From: Alphaproteobacteria bacterium
GTDB taxonomy: Bacteria > Pseudomonadota > Alphaproteobacteria > ATCC43930 > CGMCC-115725
DNA length: 34,974 nucleotides
Direction: 5' to 3'
NCBI GenBank assembly: GCA_028871455.1
Contig: JAGWNF010000026.1
Span: 1 to 34,974, forward strand
Shown: in pieces, positions 21,574 through 30,673 of the stretch
Numbering within the stretch: the first letter of the stretch is position 1
Layout: every line of letters starts with the position of its first letter
Notes under the pieces: generated by a model
What the model saw: only the letters and a program-made list of their open reading frames with translations
Told to the model about the DNA's origin: nothing
Database searches by the model: none
Program-made: the position numbers and the translations under genes

Positions 21574-22632
21574 ATGGCCGCCTTGACCGACCTCGCGCTT
21601 CCAGCGCTGCGCGCGTTGCCGCCCGAGGCGGCGCATCGCGCGAGTCTGTTCGCGTTGAAGCTCCTGCCGCAGGGGACCGTCGCCGCCGATCCGTCGGCGC
21701 TGGCGGTCAGGGCATGGGGCCGCGTCTTTCCCAATCCGGTCGGCCTCGCCGCCGGCTACGACAAGGACGCCGAAGTGGTCGACGCGCTCTTCGGCTTCGG
21801 TTTCGGCTTCATCGAGGTCGGCACCGTGACGCCGCTGCCGCAGTCCGGCAATCCGAAACCACGGCTGTTTCGGCTCTCCGAGGACGGTGCCGCCATCAAT
21901 CGGCTGGGCTTCAACAGCCAGGGCATCGCTGCCGTGGCGCGCCGGCTCACGTCGCGCAACCGTTCACGCGGCATCGTCGGCGTCAATATCGGCCGCAACA
22001 AGGACACGGCGGATCCGATCGCCGATTATGAAAAGGGCGTCGCCGCGCTCGCGCCCTATGCCGATTACCTCGCCGTCAATGTCTCGTCGCCGAACACGCC
22101 GGGCCTGCGCGACATGCAGCGCAAGGCGGTGTTGCCCGAGTTCATCGCCCGGCTGCAGTCGGCCCGCGCCAAGGCGACGCCGCGGCGACCACCGCCGCTG
22201 CTGCTCAAGATCGCGCCCGATCTTGAGCCGCAGGCGCGCAACGAGATCGCCGAGGTCTCGCTGTTTTCCGGTCTCGACGGCCTGATCGTGTCGAACAGCA
22301 CGGTGACACGGCCGACCTCGCTCAAGAGCGCGCAGGCGCACGAAGCCGGCGGCCTCACCGGCAAGCCGCTTTTTGCGCCCTCGACGGCACTCTTGTCCGA
22401 GATGTATCGCCTCACCGGCGGCCGGCTGCCGCTGATCGGCGTCGGTGGCATCGCCTCGGGCGCGGATGCCTACGCCAAGATCCGCGCCGGTGCGACGCTG
22501 GTCCAGCTCTATACCGCGCTGGTCTACGAGGGTCCGGGCCTCGTCGCGCGCATCAAGGCCGATCTCGTGCGCCTGGCCGCGCGCGACGGATTCAAATCGA
22601 TCGGCGAAGCGATCGGCGCGGGACTGCAATGA
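21574..22632 (+). CDS. pyrD: Dihydroorotate dehydrogenase (quinone), class 2
   Basis: The 352-residue membrane-associated flavoenzyme oxidises dihydroorotate to orotate with quinone, the fourth step of pyrimidine synthesis. Diagnostic stretches are NPVGLAAGYDKDAE, the FMN-region FIEVGTVTPLPQSGNPKPR, INRLGFNSQG, NVSSPNTPGLR with the class 2 catalytic serine, and IGVGGIASGADAY. The amphipathic N-terminal helices expected of class 2 precede the barrel. The stop overlaps the next start by ATGA. The long frame upstream of 21574 is only a shadow of the helicase gene. Confidence 0.96.
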   Translation: MAALTDLALPALRALPPEAAHRASLFALKLLPQGTVAADPSALAVRAWGRVFPNPVGLAAGYDKDAEVVDALFGFGFGFIEVGTVTPLPQSGNPKPRLFRLSEDGAAINRLGFNSQGIAAVARRLTSRNRSRGIVGVNIGRNKDTADPIADYEKGVAALAPYADYLAVNVSSPNTPGLRDMQRKAVLPEFIARLQSARAKATPRRPPPLLLKIAPDLEPQARNEIAEVSLFSGLDGLIVSNSTVTRPTSLKSAQAHEAGGLTGKPLFAPSTALLSEMYRLTGGRLPLIGVGGIASGADAYAKIRAGATLVQLYTALVYEGPGLVARIKADLVRLAARDGFKSIGEAIGAGLQ

Positions 22633-23510
22633 GCCTGCGCATTCTTCACGGCGTGCGCGACATCGCCGCCGATTATGACGGCTTCTTGCTCGACCTCTGG
22701 GGTGTGCTGCACGACGGCAGCCAACCGTTTTCTGGCGTGCTCGACGCCCTCGTGCAACTCAAGACCGCCGGCAAGAAGCTCGTCGTGCTATCGAACGCAC
22801 CGCGACGCGCCGCCATGGTCGCAGAACGTCTGATCGAGATCGGCATTCCGGAAACGCTTTACGACGCGCTGCACTCCTCCGGTGAGGAGGCTTGGCGGCA
22901 TCTACGCGACCGCGATGATCCGTTCTTCCGCGCGCTCGGCCGTCGCTGCTACTTCCTCGGACCCCACCGCGATGATCCGCTGCTGTGGGGTCTCGACTAT
23001 GAGCGTGTCGACGACATCGCACAGGCGGATTTCCTGCTCGCCGTCGGACCGGAGAACTGGGAAGAGGATTTGAGCGAGTTCGCGGCCGTGCTCGACGCTG
23101 GCCTCGCGCGCGACCTGCCGATGGTCTGCGCCAATGCTGACTTGATCGTGATGCACCAGGGACGACGCAGCATTTGCGCCGGTGCCATGGCCGAGTATTA
23201 CGAGAAGCACGGCGGCAGCGTGCGCTGGCACGGCAAGCCCTATCGCTCGGTCTACGATTTCTGCTTCGCACGTTTCGCCGAATTCGGCGTGCCCGATCGC
23301 CGGCGCATCGTCGCTTTCGGCGACAGCCTCAGGACCGACATCGCCGGCGCGGCCGAGGTGGGCATCGACGCCGTGCTGGTCGCGAGCGGCATCCATGCCG
23401 AGGAGATCGGCCTGACGCCAGCCACGCCGCTTGATCCGCGGCGAATCGCCGAGCTTGCCGCCGCGCACGGTCCGGTACCGATGGCGGCGATGCAAGACTT
23501 CCGCTGGTAG
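22629..23510 (+). CDS. HAD-superfamily hydrolase, TIGR01459 type
   Basis: The 293-residue protein has the HAD motif I variant DLWGVLHDG with the nucleophile Asp, motif II in VLSNAPRR, and the acidic motif IV region FGDSLRTDIAGA. It belongs to the NagD-like group with a large cap, for which phosphatase activity on small phosphorylated compounds is expected; the substrate is not known. It is coupled to pyrD by a 4-nt overlap, which is common in related genomes and may hint at nucleotide or repair-type phosphatase work, though this is inference. Confidence 0.9.
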   Translation: MSLRILHGVRDIAADYDGFLLDLWGVLHDGSQPFSGVLDALVQLKTAGKKLVVLSNAPRRAAMVAERLIEIGIPETLYDALHSSGEEAWRHLRDRDDPFFRALGRRCYFLGPHRDDPLLWGLDYERVDDIAQADFLLAVGPENWEEDLSEFAAVLDAGLARDLPMVCANADLIVMHQGRRSICAGAMAEYYEKHGGSVRWHGKPYRSVYDFCFARFAEFGVPDRRRIVAFGDSLRTDIAGAAEVGIDAVLVASGIHAEEIGLTPATPLDPRRIAELAAAHGPVPMAAMQDFRW

Positions 23511-23525
23511 GTGCGGCGAGCGCAC

Positions 23526-23879
23526 TTAATGCGCCGCGTGATCGGCACGATGGAGAATTGTGTCGCTAAGGCCGGTGTCGTAGGCGAGGCCCGACGGCGT
23601 CAGCGCTGCGGCATCGGGAAAGAACGACTTGATCAGCCCCTTACGCTCGAGCACGACCCAAACCGCCGGGTTATAGAGACCGGTGGCGTCGCGCGTCATC
23701 ACCACGGCCTCGCCGAGATGGAAATGATCGCCCTGTACCGGCGGCATGTTACCCACCAGCAGGGCGCCGTCCTCACCCGCGGGCCGCGCGTGTCCGGGAA
23801 GGCGCGCCAGCGCCTGCAGCAGCGTCAGGGTGCGGAGCTGCAGCGGATTGAGGTTGAGTGGATTCTTCTTCGGCGGCAC
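23526..23879 (-). CDS. Conserved-looking hypothetical protein (117 aa)
   Basis: The protein starts MPPKKNPLNLNPLQLRTLTL and contains GNMPPVQGDHFHLGEAVVM and a C-terminal part ending in a His/Ala-rich tail. The leucine-rich first helix and the mixed strand pattern after residue 40 suggest a small folded cytosolic protein. The HFHLGE stretch could bind metal but that is speculation. It converges with the HAD gene (15 bp between stops). No family name is recalled. Confidence 0.7.
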   Translation of the reverse strand: MPPKKNPLNLNPLQLRTLTLLQALARLPGHARPAGEDGALLVGNMPPVQGDHFHLGEAVVMTRDATGLYNPAVWVVLERKGLIKSFFPDAAALTPSGLAYDTGLSDTILHRADHAAH

Positions 23880-23928
23880 GGCGCAATCTTAGCCGCCGCG
23901 ACCGCGGTCGGAAAGGCCGCGTCGACCG

Positions 23929-24672
23929 CTAGCCGAGCCAGGCATGCGCCAGGAACGTCAGTCCGGTCGCGACATAGATCGCGATGACAATGTGCTGGAA
24001 GCGGCGCTCGCTCAGCTGCACGTGCACGAGACGGCCGATCCACATGCCGATTGCAGTCGGAATCAACATCAGCACTGAGATGCCGATTTCGGGTACCGAC
24101 GCCACGGCGTTGGCGTAGATGCCGAGCAGCATGCCGAAGCTGGCGATGGTGTACATCAGCGAAATGGTCGGGATGAACTCGTCCTTCGGCAACCGCATAC
24201 CGAAGACGTAGAGCATGATCGGCGGACCATAGAACGTCGAAATGCCGCCGAGCAGCCCGCTGACGATGCCAACGAGCGGATTGGCCCAGCGCTGGTGCGC
24301 GTGTATGACCCGGATATGCGGCACGAAGTGCAGGATCAACGGGATCGAGATGACTGCGACGCCGATGATGACGTCGAGGACGCGCTCGGACAGCACGACG
24401 AGGAGCCGTGTCGTCGTGAAGATCGTGACGAAGAGCGGCACCAGCAACGTCCAGAATCTCTTTACGAGATGCGGAAAATGACCGCCCTGAAAGCTCTGCA
24501 TCAAATTGGAGCTGATGATCGGCACCGTCGTCATGGTGACCGCGGTCTTGAGATTGACCAACACGGTCAGGAGCGGCACCGCGACCAGCGGCAGGCCGAT
24601 ACCGGCGACGCCCTTCACCGTGCTGCCGGCGAGCAATCCGAGGGCGCAAAGGAAGACGATGAAAGGCGGCAT
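23929..24672 (-). CDS. TauE/SafE family permease
   Basis: The 247-residue integral membrane protein has about seven to eight transmembrane helices and the family's two similar halves: GSTVKGVAGIGLPLVAVPLL near the N-terminus and GIVSGLLGGISTFYGPPIML in the middle. TauE/SafE proteins move sulfite, sulfoacetate or other small organic anions out of or across the inner membrane. The substrate cannot be read from sequence and no sulfur genes are adjacent. It follows the cell-wall gene at 24723-25268 on the same strand by 50 bp. Confidence 0.88.
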   Translation of the reverse strand: MPPFIVFLCALGLLAGSTVKGVAGIGLPLVAVPLLTVLVNLKTAVTMTTVPIISSNLMQSFQGGHFPHLVKRFWTLLVPLFVTIFTTTRLLVVLSERVLDVIIGVAVISIPLILHFVPHIRVIHAHQRWANPLVGIVSGLLGGISTFYGPPIMLYVFGMRLPKDEFIPTISLMYTIASFGMLLGIYANAVASVPEIGISVLMLIPTAIGMWIGRLVHVQLSERRFQHIVIAIYVATGLTFLAHAWLG

Positions 24673-24722
24673 GGAACCTCCCGCTCACGGCTGGCGCGTT
24701 GGTCGCGCCAGCGGCGCGGTCG

Positions 24723-25268
24723 TTACCAGTACCGCACCCGACCGACGTCGATATGGACGAAATCCGAGCGCGGATAATAGCCGACGCCGCCGCCGCGGAG
24801 ATTGACCGCAACGCGGTGCAATGTGGACAGCGAACGGCCCGCGACGCGCAGGTCGATCGCCTGACCCTTCACGTGCAGGCTGGCCTTGGCGACGCCTTCG
24901 GTTTCGCGCCGTAGCAGGGCGTTGGTCGCGGGTGACCGATAGCCGGAAATCACCTCGAACGGATCGTTCGTGTCGAGGCGTGCTTTGACCTTCACGAGCA
25001 GATCGAGCAGCTCGGGATCGATCGGATGCATCTCGCCGGTGCGGAAGTCGCGCAGCAGGTAATTGATCCGATCCAGCGCGTCGGGATGATAAGCGCCATC
25101 GGACCAGTAGACCAAATCGAGACTCTCGCCGGTATGCAGGTTGCGGAACGCGAGCGCACGGCGATCCGCGCCAAAGCGCGGTGCGGCGATGGCCGGCGCC
25201 GCGATCAGCGCCGCCACCGCGCCGACGACCAGGCCAAGCGCTTGGCGCCGGGTTGTACGCAATTTCAC
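24723..25268 (-). CDS. DUF882 / YcbK-type M15 peptidase-like protein, Tat-exported
   Basis: The 181-residue protein starts with a twin-arginine-like signal (TTRRQALG then a hydrophobic run to AIAAP), so it is probably exported folded. The mature part has ISGYRSPATNALLRRETEG, SLHVKGQAIDLR and SDFVHIDVG, which supply the His/Asp/His zinc ligands of the M15A/DUF882 fold shared with D,D-carboxypeptidases. A peptidoglycan-trimming role is likely. GTG is the start codon, with GGAG upstream. It lies 82 bp after an L,D-transpeptidase gene on the same strand, as in many Gram-negative genomes, which supports a cell-wall job. Confidence 0.88.
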   Translation of the reverse strand: MKLRTTRRQALGLVVGAVAALIAAPAIAAPRFGADRRALAFRNLHTGESLDLVYWSDGAYHPDALDRINYLLRDFRTGEMHPIDPELLDLLVKVKARLDTNDPFEVISGYRSPATNALLRRETEGVAKASLHVKGQAIDLRVAGRSLSTLHRVAVNLRGGGVGYYPRSDFVHIDVGRVRYW

Positions 25269-25350
25269 TATAATTGACTCCGGGAGCTTTGTAGGATCAG
25301 GCGATCTTCGCGGAAACCTTCGGCGGCGGCAACACCTTCGTGCGGCTGGT

Positions 25351-26874
25351 TCAGTCTTGGCTGCCTACGACGGCGGCGCGCGCCGGCGCGATCTGCTCCC
25401 GTAAATCATGCACCACCAGCTCCTCGTCGAGCCGCTGATCGCGGCCGTAGACGTCATTGCGGAATTCGACCGTGCCGTCGGCGTCGACCCACGCCGTCCA
25501 GTACGCGATCTCGACCGGGATCGGCTGCGGCAACGTCAGACGCTGGGTCTTGCCCGTGGCGATGGCCGCGTCGATCGCCGCCATTGTCCACTTCGGATCG
25601 GCGGCCATGACGCGCCGCGCCAGCTCGCGTGGATCCTGGACACGGATGCAGCCGTGGCTCAGGGCGCGTCGCGTGCGCGTCAATAGCGCCTTCGCCGGCG
25701 TGTCGTGCAAATAGACGTCGAAGCGGTTCGGCAGATCGAATTTGATCTTGCCGAGCGCGTTCTTCGGCCCCGGCCGTTGGATGAGCTGTTGACCGTCGAA
25801 GCTATAGTCATTCGCGGCGAGATAGCCGGGATCCTTTTGGGCGCGTGGCAAGATCTCCTGCTCGGCGATTGACGTCGGCACGATCCACGGCGGATTAAGC
25901 AGAACAGCCACCATGGTCGCGCCCAGCACGGGCGTCGGATGGTTGGGCGCGCCGACGACGGCGCGCATCGTCAGCGGCGATTGGTTCTCCTGGTAGAGCG
26001 TCACGGTCGCGTCCGGCACGTTGACCACGATGCGGGTCGGCGGCTCGGCGCGCGGCATGACGCGACCGCGCTCGAGATTGAGGCGGAGGGTGCGCAGGCG
26101 CGCACCGGGCGGAACGTTGAGCGCCGTGAGCGTCGCCAAGCCGACAATGCCGTCGGCCGGCAAACCGTGCGCCGCCTGGAAGCGGCTGACCGCGGTTGCC
26201 AGCGCTGCATCGAATCGCGGATCGTCGCTGGCGGGAACAAGGTCCTCGGCGGCCAGGCGGTGCCGCAGCTTGATGACCTCGGGACCGCTGGCGCCCGACT
26301 TCAGCGGCAGCTTGAGTGCGATCGGTCCCCAAGCCGACCGGCGCGTGAAATCGAGATAGCGCGCATAAGCCTGCCGCAGGCGCGCATAGGCCGTATCCTG
26401 CGGCGGCAGGCTGGCGAGGGTCGCGGCCATGCCGTGGTCTAGAGCCTGGTTCAGCACGGCCACCGGATCGAGCGCCGGCTGCGGCATCGCCCAGTCGCTG
26501 TCGACGTCGCTCATCGTCAGGACCCCGCGGCCGAGGGCCAGCGCATAGCGCAGGAACGCATCGCTCAGCAGAACCTCGGTCGTCGCCGGATCGGCTTTGG
26601 GCACCGCGAACGCGCCTGGATCGAGGCCCTGCGACGGCGCCTCGGCGAGCGCCGCCAGAAGCTCGGTGCGGCGCGCCGCGGTCCAAATCGGCCGATAATC
26701 CCGATCGGCATAAAGGCGGTTGAGCATCCGGGACTCGACCTTGCGGCCGTCGACCGCGCCCCCGCGGTGCAGCAGGGCCGCAATCGCCGCCGGATCAGCA
26801 TCGGCACGCGCGATACCCGCCAGCGGCAATGCCGCCAGCACGAGGGTGAGACCGACGACCAAGCGCAAGCGCAT
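25351..26874 (-). CDS. L,D-transpeptidase, YcbB (LdtD) type
   Basis: The 507-residue periplasmic enzyme makes 3-3 crosslinks in peptidoglycan or attaches proteins to it. It has a signal peptide (about residues 1-24), an N-terminal scaffold domain, a peptidoglycan-binding helix bundle (about 195-255), and a YkuD catalytic domain. The active site is SHGCIRV with nucleophile Cys409 and partner His390 in VYLHDTPAK. Start 26874 (MRLRLVVGL) is chosen because the signal peptide begins there; ATG 26901 is possible. It is followed by the DUF882 gene, forming a likely wall-remodelling pair. Confidence 0.93.
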   Translation of the reverse strand: MRLRLVVGLTLVLAALPLAGIARADADPAAIAALLHRGGAVDGRKVESRMLNRLYADRDYRPIWTAARRTELLAALAEAPSQGLDPGAFAVPKADPATTEVLLSDAFLRYALALGRGVLTMSDVDSDWAMPQPALDPVAVLNQALDHGMAATLASLPPQDTAYARLRQAYARYLDFTRRSAWGPIALKLPLKSGASGPEVIKLRHRLAAEDLVPASDDPRFDAALATAVSRFQAAHGLPADGIVGLATLTALNVPPGARLRTLRLNLERGRVMPRAEPPTRIVVNVPDATVTLYQENQSPLTMRAVVGAPNHPTPVLGATMVAVLLNPPWIVPTSIAEQEILPRAQKDPGYLAANDYSFDGQQLIQRPGPKNALGKIKFDLPNRFDVYLHDTPAKALLTRTRRALSHGCIRVQDPRELARRVMAADPKWTMAAIDAAIATGKTQRLTLPQPIPVEIAYWTAWVDADGTVEFRNDVYGRDQRLDEELVVHDLREQIAPARAAVVGSQD

Positions 26875-26941
26875 AGGCGATACAACCCCTTCCGCTGCCA
26901 TCTTCGACGACCGACCGAGCGCGAACAACTGTGGAAATCCC

Positions 26942-27895
26942 CTACGCGGATATCGACGCAGCGGCGACCGTGCTTGCCTGGGCGCGCTTGGCCTCGTGGA
27001 CTTCCAGATTGGCCAAGGCGACCCGCAGAATCGGCGTATCGATTCGCCGCGCCGCACCGCGCCGGACCAAGTCGCCGATGACGTGGTCACCTTCGGTACG
27101 GCCACCTTTGACGAGGTCGCGCATCATCGACGCGGCGAAGCCTGAGCCGCGCTGCGTCAGCGTGCGGCGCGCGCCATCGTAAGCCGCCGGCGTCGGCGCG
27201 AAACCCTCCGCCTTCGCGACCGCCGCGCACTCCGCGAGCGTCGCCAGCATGAATGTCTCGCCCGACGGCGCCGCGACGATCTCACCAATGGTTGCGCGCG
27301 TGAGCGTCGTGGTCGCGGCCAATGCCGCCAGCATGACGAATTTGTCCCACATTGCCTGGTGGATCGCGGGGCTCGTCTCGGCATCGATCTTGGTGCGCGC
27401 CAAGATGTCCGCGAACGCCTTGACGCGCGGGCTTGCCTTGCCGTCCATCTCGCCGAAGAGCAGCGATTGCATGCGGCCCATGTGCAGCACGGCGCCGTCA
27501 GCATCGAGGGTCGCGCCGATATAGCAGGAGCCGCCGAGCACGCGCGACGAGTCGAAGCGCGCGACCAGCGCGTCAAGGTGCGCCATGCCGTTGAGCAGTG
27601 GCAGCACCGTGCTTTCCGGTCCCATTGCGGGCGCGATCGCCGCCATCGCGCTGTCGAGGTCATAGGCCTTGCACGACAGCAACACGAGATCGAACGGCGC
27701 CGTCGCCTCACCCGTGCCCAAGGTCTTGACCGCGAGTTTCAAGTCGCCGAGCGCGCTCTTGACGACGAGCCCGTCACGCGCCAGCGCCGCGCGGCGCTTC
27801 GCTCGCACCAGGAAGGTAACGTCGGCGTCGCCTTCGACCAGGCGGCCGCCGAAATAGCCGCCGACTGCGCCCGCGCCCAACACCAGAATGCGCAT
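26942..27895 (-). CDS. panE: 2-dehydropantoate 2-reductase family (PanE/ApbA)
   Basis: The 317-residue NADPH enzyme begins MRILVLGAGAVGGYFGGRL, a Rossmann GxGxxG loop directly at the N-terminus as in all ketopantoate reductases. It continues with LLSCKAYD and the active-site region PLLNGMAHLD. A catalytic lysine is expected in AMWDKFVMLAA (helical C-domain). The canonical role is reduction of ketopantoate to pantoate for coenzyme A synthesis. Many genomes hold several paralogues with other substrates, so the exact substrate is not certain. It is divergent from the aldo/keto reductase with a 65-bp shared gap. Confidence 0.88.
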   Translation of the reverse strand: MRILVLGAGAVGGYFGGRLVEGDADVTFLVRAKRRAALARDGLVVKSALGDLKLAVKTLGTGEATAPFDLVLLSCKAYDLDSAMAAIAPAMGPESTVLPLLNGMAHLDALVARFDSSRVLGGSCYIGATLDADGAVLHMGRMQSLLFGEMDGKASPRVKAFADILARTKIDAETSPAIHQAMWDKFVMLAALAATTTLTRATIGEIVAAPSGETFMLATLAECAAVAKAEGFAPTPAAYDGARRTLTQRGSGFAASMMRDLVKGGRTEGDHVIGDLVRRGAARRIDTPILRVALANLEVHEAKRAQASTVAAASISA

Positions 27896-27960
27896 GTTTC
27901 GTCCTCTGCGTGTGGCGCGCATGCTAGCCTCCTGCCGCCGGCTTGCGAAGGGAACGAGCC

Positions 27961-28788
27961 ATGCAATTCGTATCGGCCAAGGGCGCGCAAATGCCGGCGC
28001 TCGGGCTCGGCACCTGGTCGCTGTCAGGCCAAACTTGCTACGACGCCGTGCGCGCCGCGCTCGAGATCGGCTATCGTCACATTGATACGGCGCGGCTTTA
28101 CGGCAACGAGAGCGAGATCGGCGCCGCGATCCGCGACAGCGGCATCGCACGCACCGAAATCTTCATCACGACGAAGATCCCGATGGGCGAGCTGCACGCG
28201 CCGCAGGTTCGTCGCAACGTCGCGCAGAGTCTGAAGCGTCTTGGCACGGATTACATCGACCTGCTGCTGATCCACTGGCCGAGCCGTCGCGAGCCGCTGG
28301 CCGAGACGCTCGGTGCCTTCGCCGAGGCCAAGGCCAAGGGCCAGACGCGGTTCATCGGTGTCAGCAACTTCACCGTTGCGCTGCTGCGCGAAGCGATCGA
28401 AACGCACCGCGCCGACATCGTCTGCAATCAGGTCGAGTACCACCCCTACCTGTCGCAGCGCCCGGTGCAGGCGGCGACGGCGCAGTACGGCCTGATCCTC
28501 ACCGCCTATTCGCCGCTGGCGCGCGGTCGCGTCGCCACCGATCGTGACCTTGCACGCATTGGCCAGGCCTACGGCAAGACGCCGAGCCAGGTGGCGTTGC
28601 GCTGGCTGCTCGACCAGCCCAACGTCGCCACCATTCCCAAATCGACGACCCAACCCCACTTGACGGCGAATTTCGCGATCTTCGATTTCGCCCTGTCGGC
28701 GGCGGACCGTGCCGTGATCGACGCCAAGCGGACCGACCTGCGGCTGGTCGATCCGGCGGGCTGGGCGCCCGAGTGGGACCCGGCCTGA
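27961..28788 (+). CDS. Aldo/keto reductase
   Basis: The 275-residue NADPH-dependent reductase shows the family tetrad: Asp in GYRHIDTARLYGNE, the following Tyr, Lys in ITTKIP and His in DLLLIHWP. It also has GVSNF, QVEYHPYL and the cofactor segment ATIPKSTT. It resembles 2,5-diketo-gluconate reductase-type enzymes, which reduce a range of aldehydes and ketones in the cytoplasm. Start 27961 is chosen over an ATG 18 nt upstream because family proteins begin at MQFV and a purine-rich site precedes it. Physiological substrate unknown. Confidence 0.92.
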   Translation: MQFVSAKGAQMPALGLGTWSLSGQTCYDAVRAALEIGYRHIDTARLYGNESEIGAAIRDSGIARTEIFITTKIPMGELHAPQVRRNVAQSLKRLGTDYIDLLLIHWPSRREPLAETLGAFAEAKAKGQTRFIGVSNFTVALLREAIETHRADIVCNQVEYHPYLSQRPVQAATAQYGLILTAYSPLARGRVATDRDLARIGQAYGKTPSQVALRWLLDQPNVATIPKSTTQPHLTANFAIFDFALSAADRAVIDAKRTDLRLVDPAGWAPEWDPA

Positions 28789-28834
28789 AACCTCGGTAAA
28801 CCACAGAAAATCTCGGCAATTTACATCGCACCCC

Positions 28835-28878
28835 CAGTGTGCACACTGTCGGCGGGCCCGGCGGCTTTGCCCGGGCCC
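28835..28878. promoter_or_regulatory. 14-bp palindrome and GC hairpin before the ABC uptake operon
   Basis: CAGTGTGCACACTG (28835-28848) is a perfect palindrome, a possible operator. It is followed by a stem GGGCCCG (28854-28860) with CGGGCCC (28872-28878), which has no T run and so is not a clear terminator. Both lie in the 147 bp between the aldo/keto reductase and the ABC binding-protein gene; no gene is seen there. Confidence 0.4.
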
Positions 28879-28935
28879 GCGGGAACCATGTCATGAGCTG
28901 TTACGATCCCAACCAGGCGCCCTGGAACGGTAAGG

Positions 28936-29919
28936 ATGTCCATCGCCACCGTGCTCAAGGGCGCGGCGGCGCTGGCCGGCACGCTCGCCGCACCGCGGGC
29001 ACGCGCCGCCACCCGGCCGATCAAGCTCGCCTTCTGCAGCCAGCTCCTCTGCATCATTCCGTATGAGGTCGCGCGCGCCCACGGCTATTACGCCAAGGCC
29101 GGTCTCGACGTCGAACTCGTCTATGCGCGCGGCGGCGGCGCGGCGATGCAGGCGCTGGTCGGCGGCGCGGTCGATTACAGCGCGACGGCGCTCGACGTGG
29201 CGCTCGAGGCCTATAACAGGGGTGCGCCGATCCGGCGCTTCCTTTCGACCGGCAAGCTGCCGCTCTTCGCGCTGGCCGTCGCGCCGAAGGATGCGAGCGC
29301 CATCACATCGATCAAGGCGCTTGAAGGCCATACGGTCGGTATTTCGGGTCTCGGCAACGCCGATCACGCGCTCTGCCTTTATCTGCTGCGCGAGGCGGGC
29401 GCCGACGTTTCACGCGTCCGCTTCGCCGTCATGGGTCCGAACCTGCTGCAGGCGCTGCGGCTGGGTCAGGTCGACGCCGGCATGGTGCAGGAGCCGGCGC
29501 TGACGCTGGTCGAGAAGGCCGGCGGCCGTGTGCGGGCCAATCTGATGAACGCCGCCGACGCGCACAAATATCTCGGCGGCAACTACGAGTTCATGGGCGT
29601 GGCGGTGCGCGCGGCAGAGATTCAGCAGCGCACCGAGGAGATGAAGGCGCTGGCGCAGGCGCTGGCGGGCGCGCTCAAGGCCGTGCAGACGCTCTCGCCC
29701 ACAGACCTGGTCAAGTCGCTGCCGCCGGAGATGACGACGGGCGCCGACACCGGCGCAATGCGCGATCTACTCGCGAAGTATCGCGCGTCACTCTATCCGA
29801 CCACGGTCAAGATCGACCTCGCCGCCGCCAACCGGGTCGCGCGCGCGCTCGAGATCGCCGGGCTGCTGCCGCGCGACGCGAAGACCTCGGGACTCTACGA
29901 CACCGCCATCGCCGGCTGA
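28936..29919 (+). CDS. ABC transporter substrate-binding protein, NMT1/TauA type
   Basis: The 327-residue periplasmic protein has a signal peptide (residues 1 to about 24, cleaved near ARA-AT) and then the two-lobed NMT1/THI5-like binding fold: KLAFCSQLLCIIPYEVARAH, KAGLDVELVYARGGGAAMQA, GHTVGISGLGNADH and QVDAGMVQEPAL. Relatives bind nitrate, alkanesulfonates, taurine or pyrimidines; the ligand is not predictable here. The start is ATG 28936 after TAAGG; the signal lacks the twin arginines that many homologues carry. It is the first gene of an uptake operon and appears intact, unlike the next two genes. Confidence 0.85.
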   Translation: MSIATVLKGAAALAGTLAAPRARAATRPIKLAFCSQLLCIIPYEVARAHGYYAKAGLDVELVYARGGGAAMQALVGGAVDYSATALDVALEAYNRGAPIRRFLSTGKLPLFALAVAPKDASAITSIKALEGHTVGISGLGNADHALCLYLLREAGADVSRVRFAVMGPNLLQALRLGQVDAGMVQEPALTLVEKAGGRVRANLMNAADAHKYLGGNYEFMGVAVRAAEIQQRTEEMKALAQALAGALKAVQTLSPTDLVKSLPPEMTTGADTGAMRDLLAKYRASLYPTTVKIDLAAANRVARALEIAGLLPRDAKTSGLYDTAIAG

Positions 29920-29928
29920 GACGCGCCC

Positions 29929-30673
29929 ATGCTGCGCGTGGATTCGCTCGCGTTGGCTTATGGCGCGACGCCCGTCCTCGAGGGCGCGAGCCTGGAGGTG
30001 CCGAACGGCCGCTCTGTCAGCCTGGTGGGGCCGTCGGGCTCGGGCAAGAGCAGCCTGCTGCGTGCGGTCATCGGCTTGCAGAAGCCGCTTTCGGGCGCGA
30101 TCGACACCGACGTTGCCGCCGGCGATATCGGCATGCTGTTCCAGGACGACGCGCTGCTGCCCTGGCGAACGGCCGAGCAGAACGTGGCGCTCGGCCTGCG
30201 GCTCAAGGGAATCGCCGCCGGCACTGCGATCGCCAGCGCACGGCAGTGGATCACGCGGCTCGGACTCTACGGCTTGAGCGAGCGCTTTCCGCGTGAGCTG
30301 TCGGGCGGCCAGCGCAAACGCGTCGCTCTGGCGCAAGTGCTGGCGCGCGAGCCACAGCTCATCCTGATGGACGAGCCCTTCGCCTCGCTCGACGCGATTG
30401 TCCGCGCGCGTGACGCAGGATCTCGTGCGGCTGGTGGAGCTGCGCGGCATCTCGGTACTGCTGGTGACGCACGATCTCGAGGAGGCGCTGGCGCTGTCGG
30501 ACGTCATCTATTTGCTGTCGCAGGGACCGCGGGCACGCATTTCCGGGCGTTACGAGGTGCTGCTGCCACGACCGCGCGACGTCATCAAAGCGCGCACCCT
30601 GCCAGCTTTTGCGCCGCTGCTGCAGCGGTTGTGGAGCGACCTCGCCCGCGAGATCGGAGGACGCGCCGCGTGA
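29929..30673 (+). pseudogene. ABC transporter ATPase, frameshifted
   Basis: The first part encodes a SsuB/TauB-type ATPase: Walker A GPSGSGKSS, Q-loop FQDDALLPWR, signature LSGGQRKR and Walker B LILMDEPFASLDA. Immediately after, at a (CG)4 run (30403-30410), the frame changes. The rest, including LLVTHDLEEALALSD with the H-loop His, continues two bases out of phase from 30411 to TGA 30673. Adding one CG unit would restore a single protein of about 248 residues. Either the gene is inactivated by slippage or the base call is wrong. The stop overlaps the permease start (GTGA). Confidence 0.85.
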
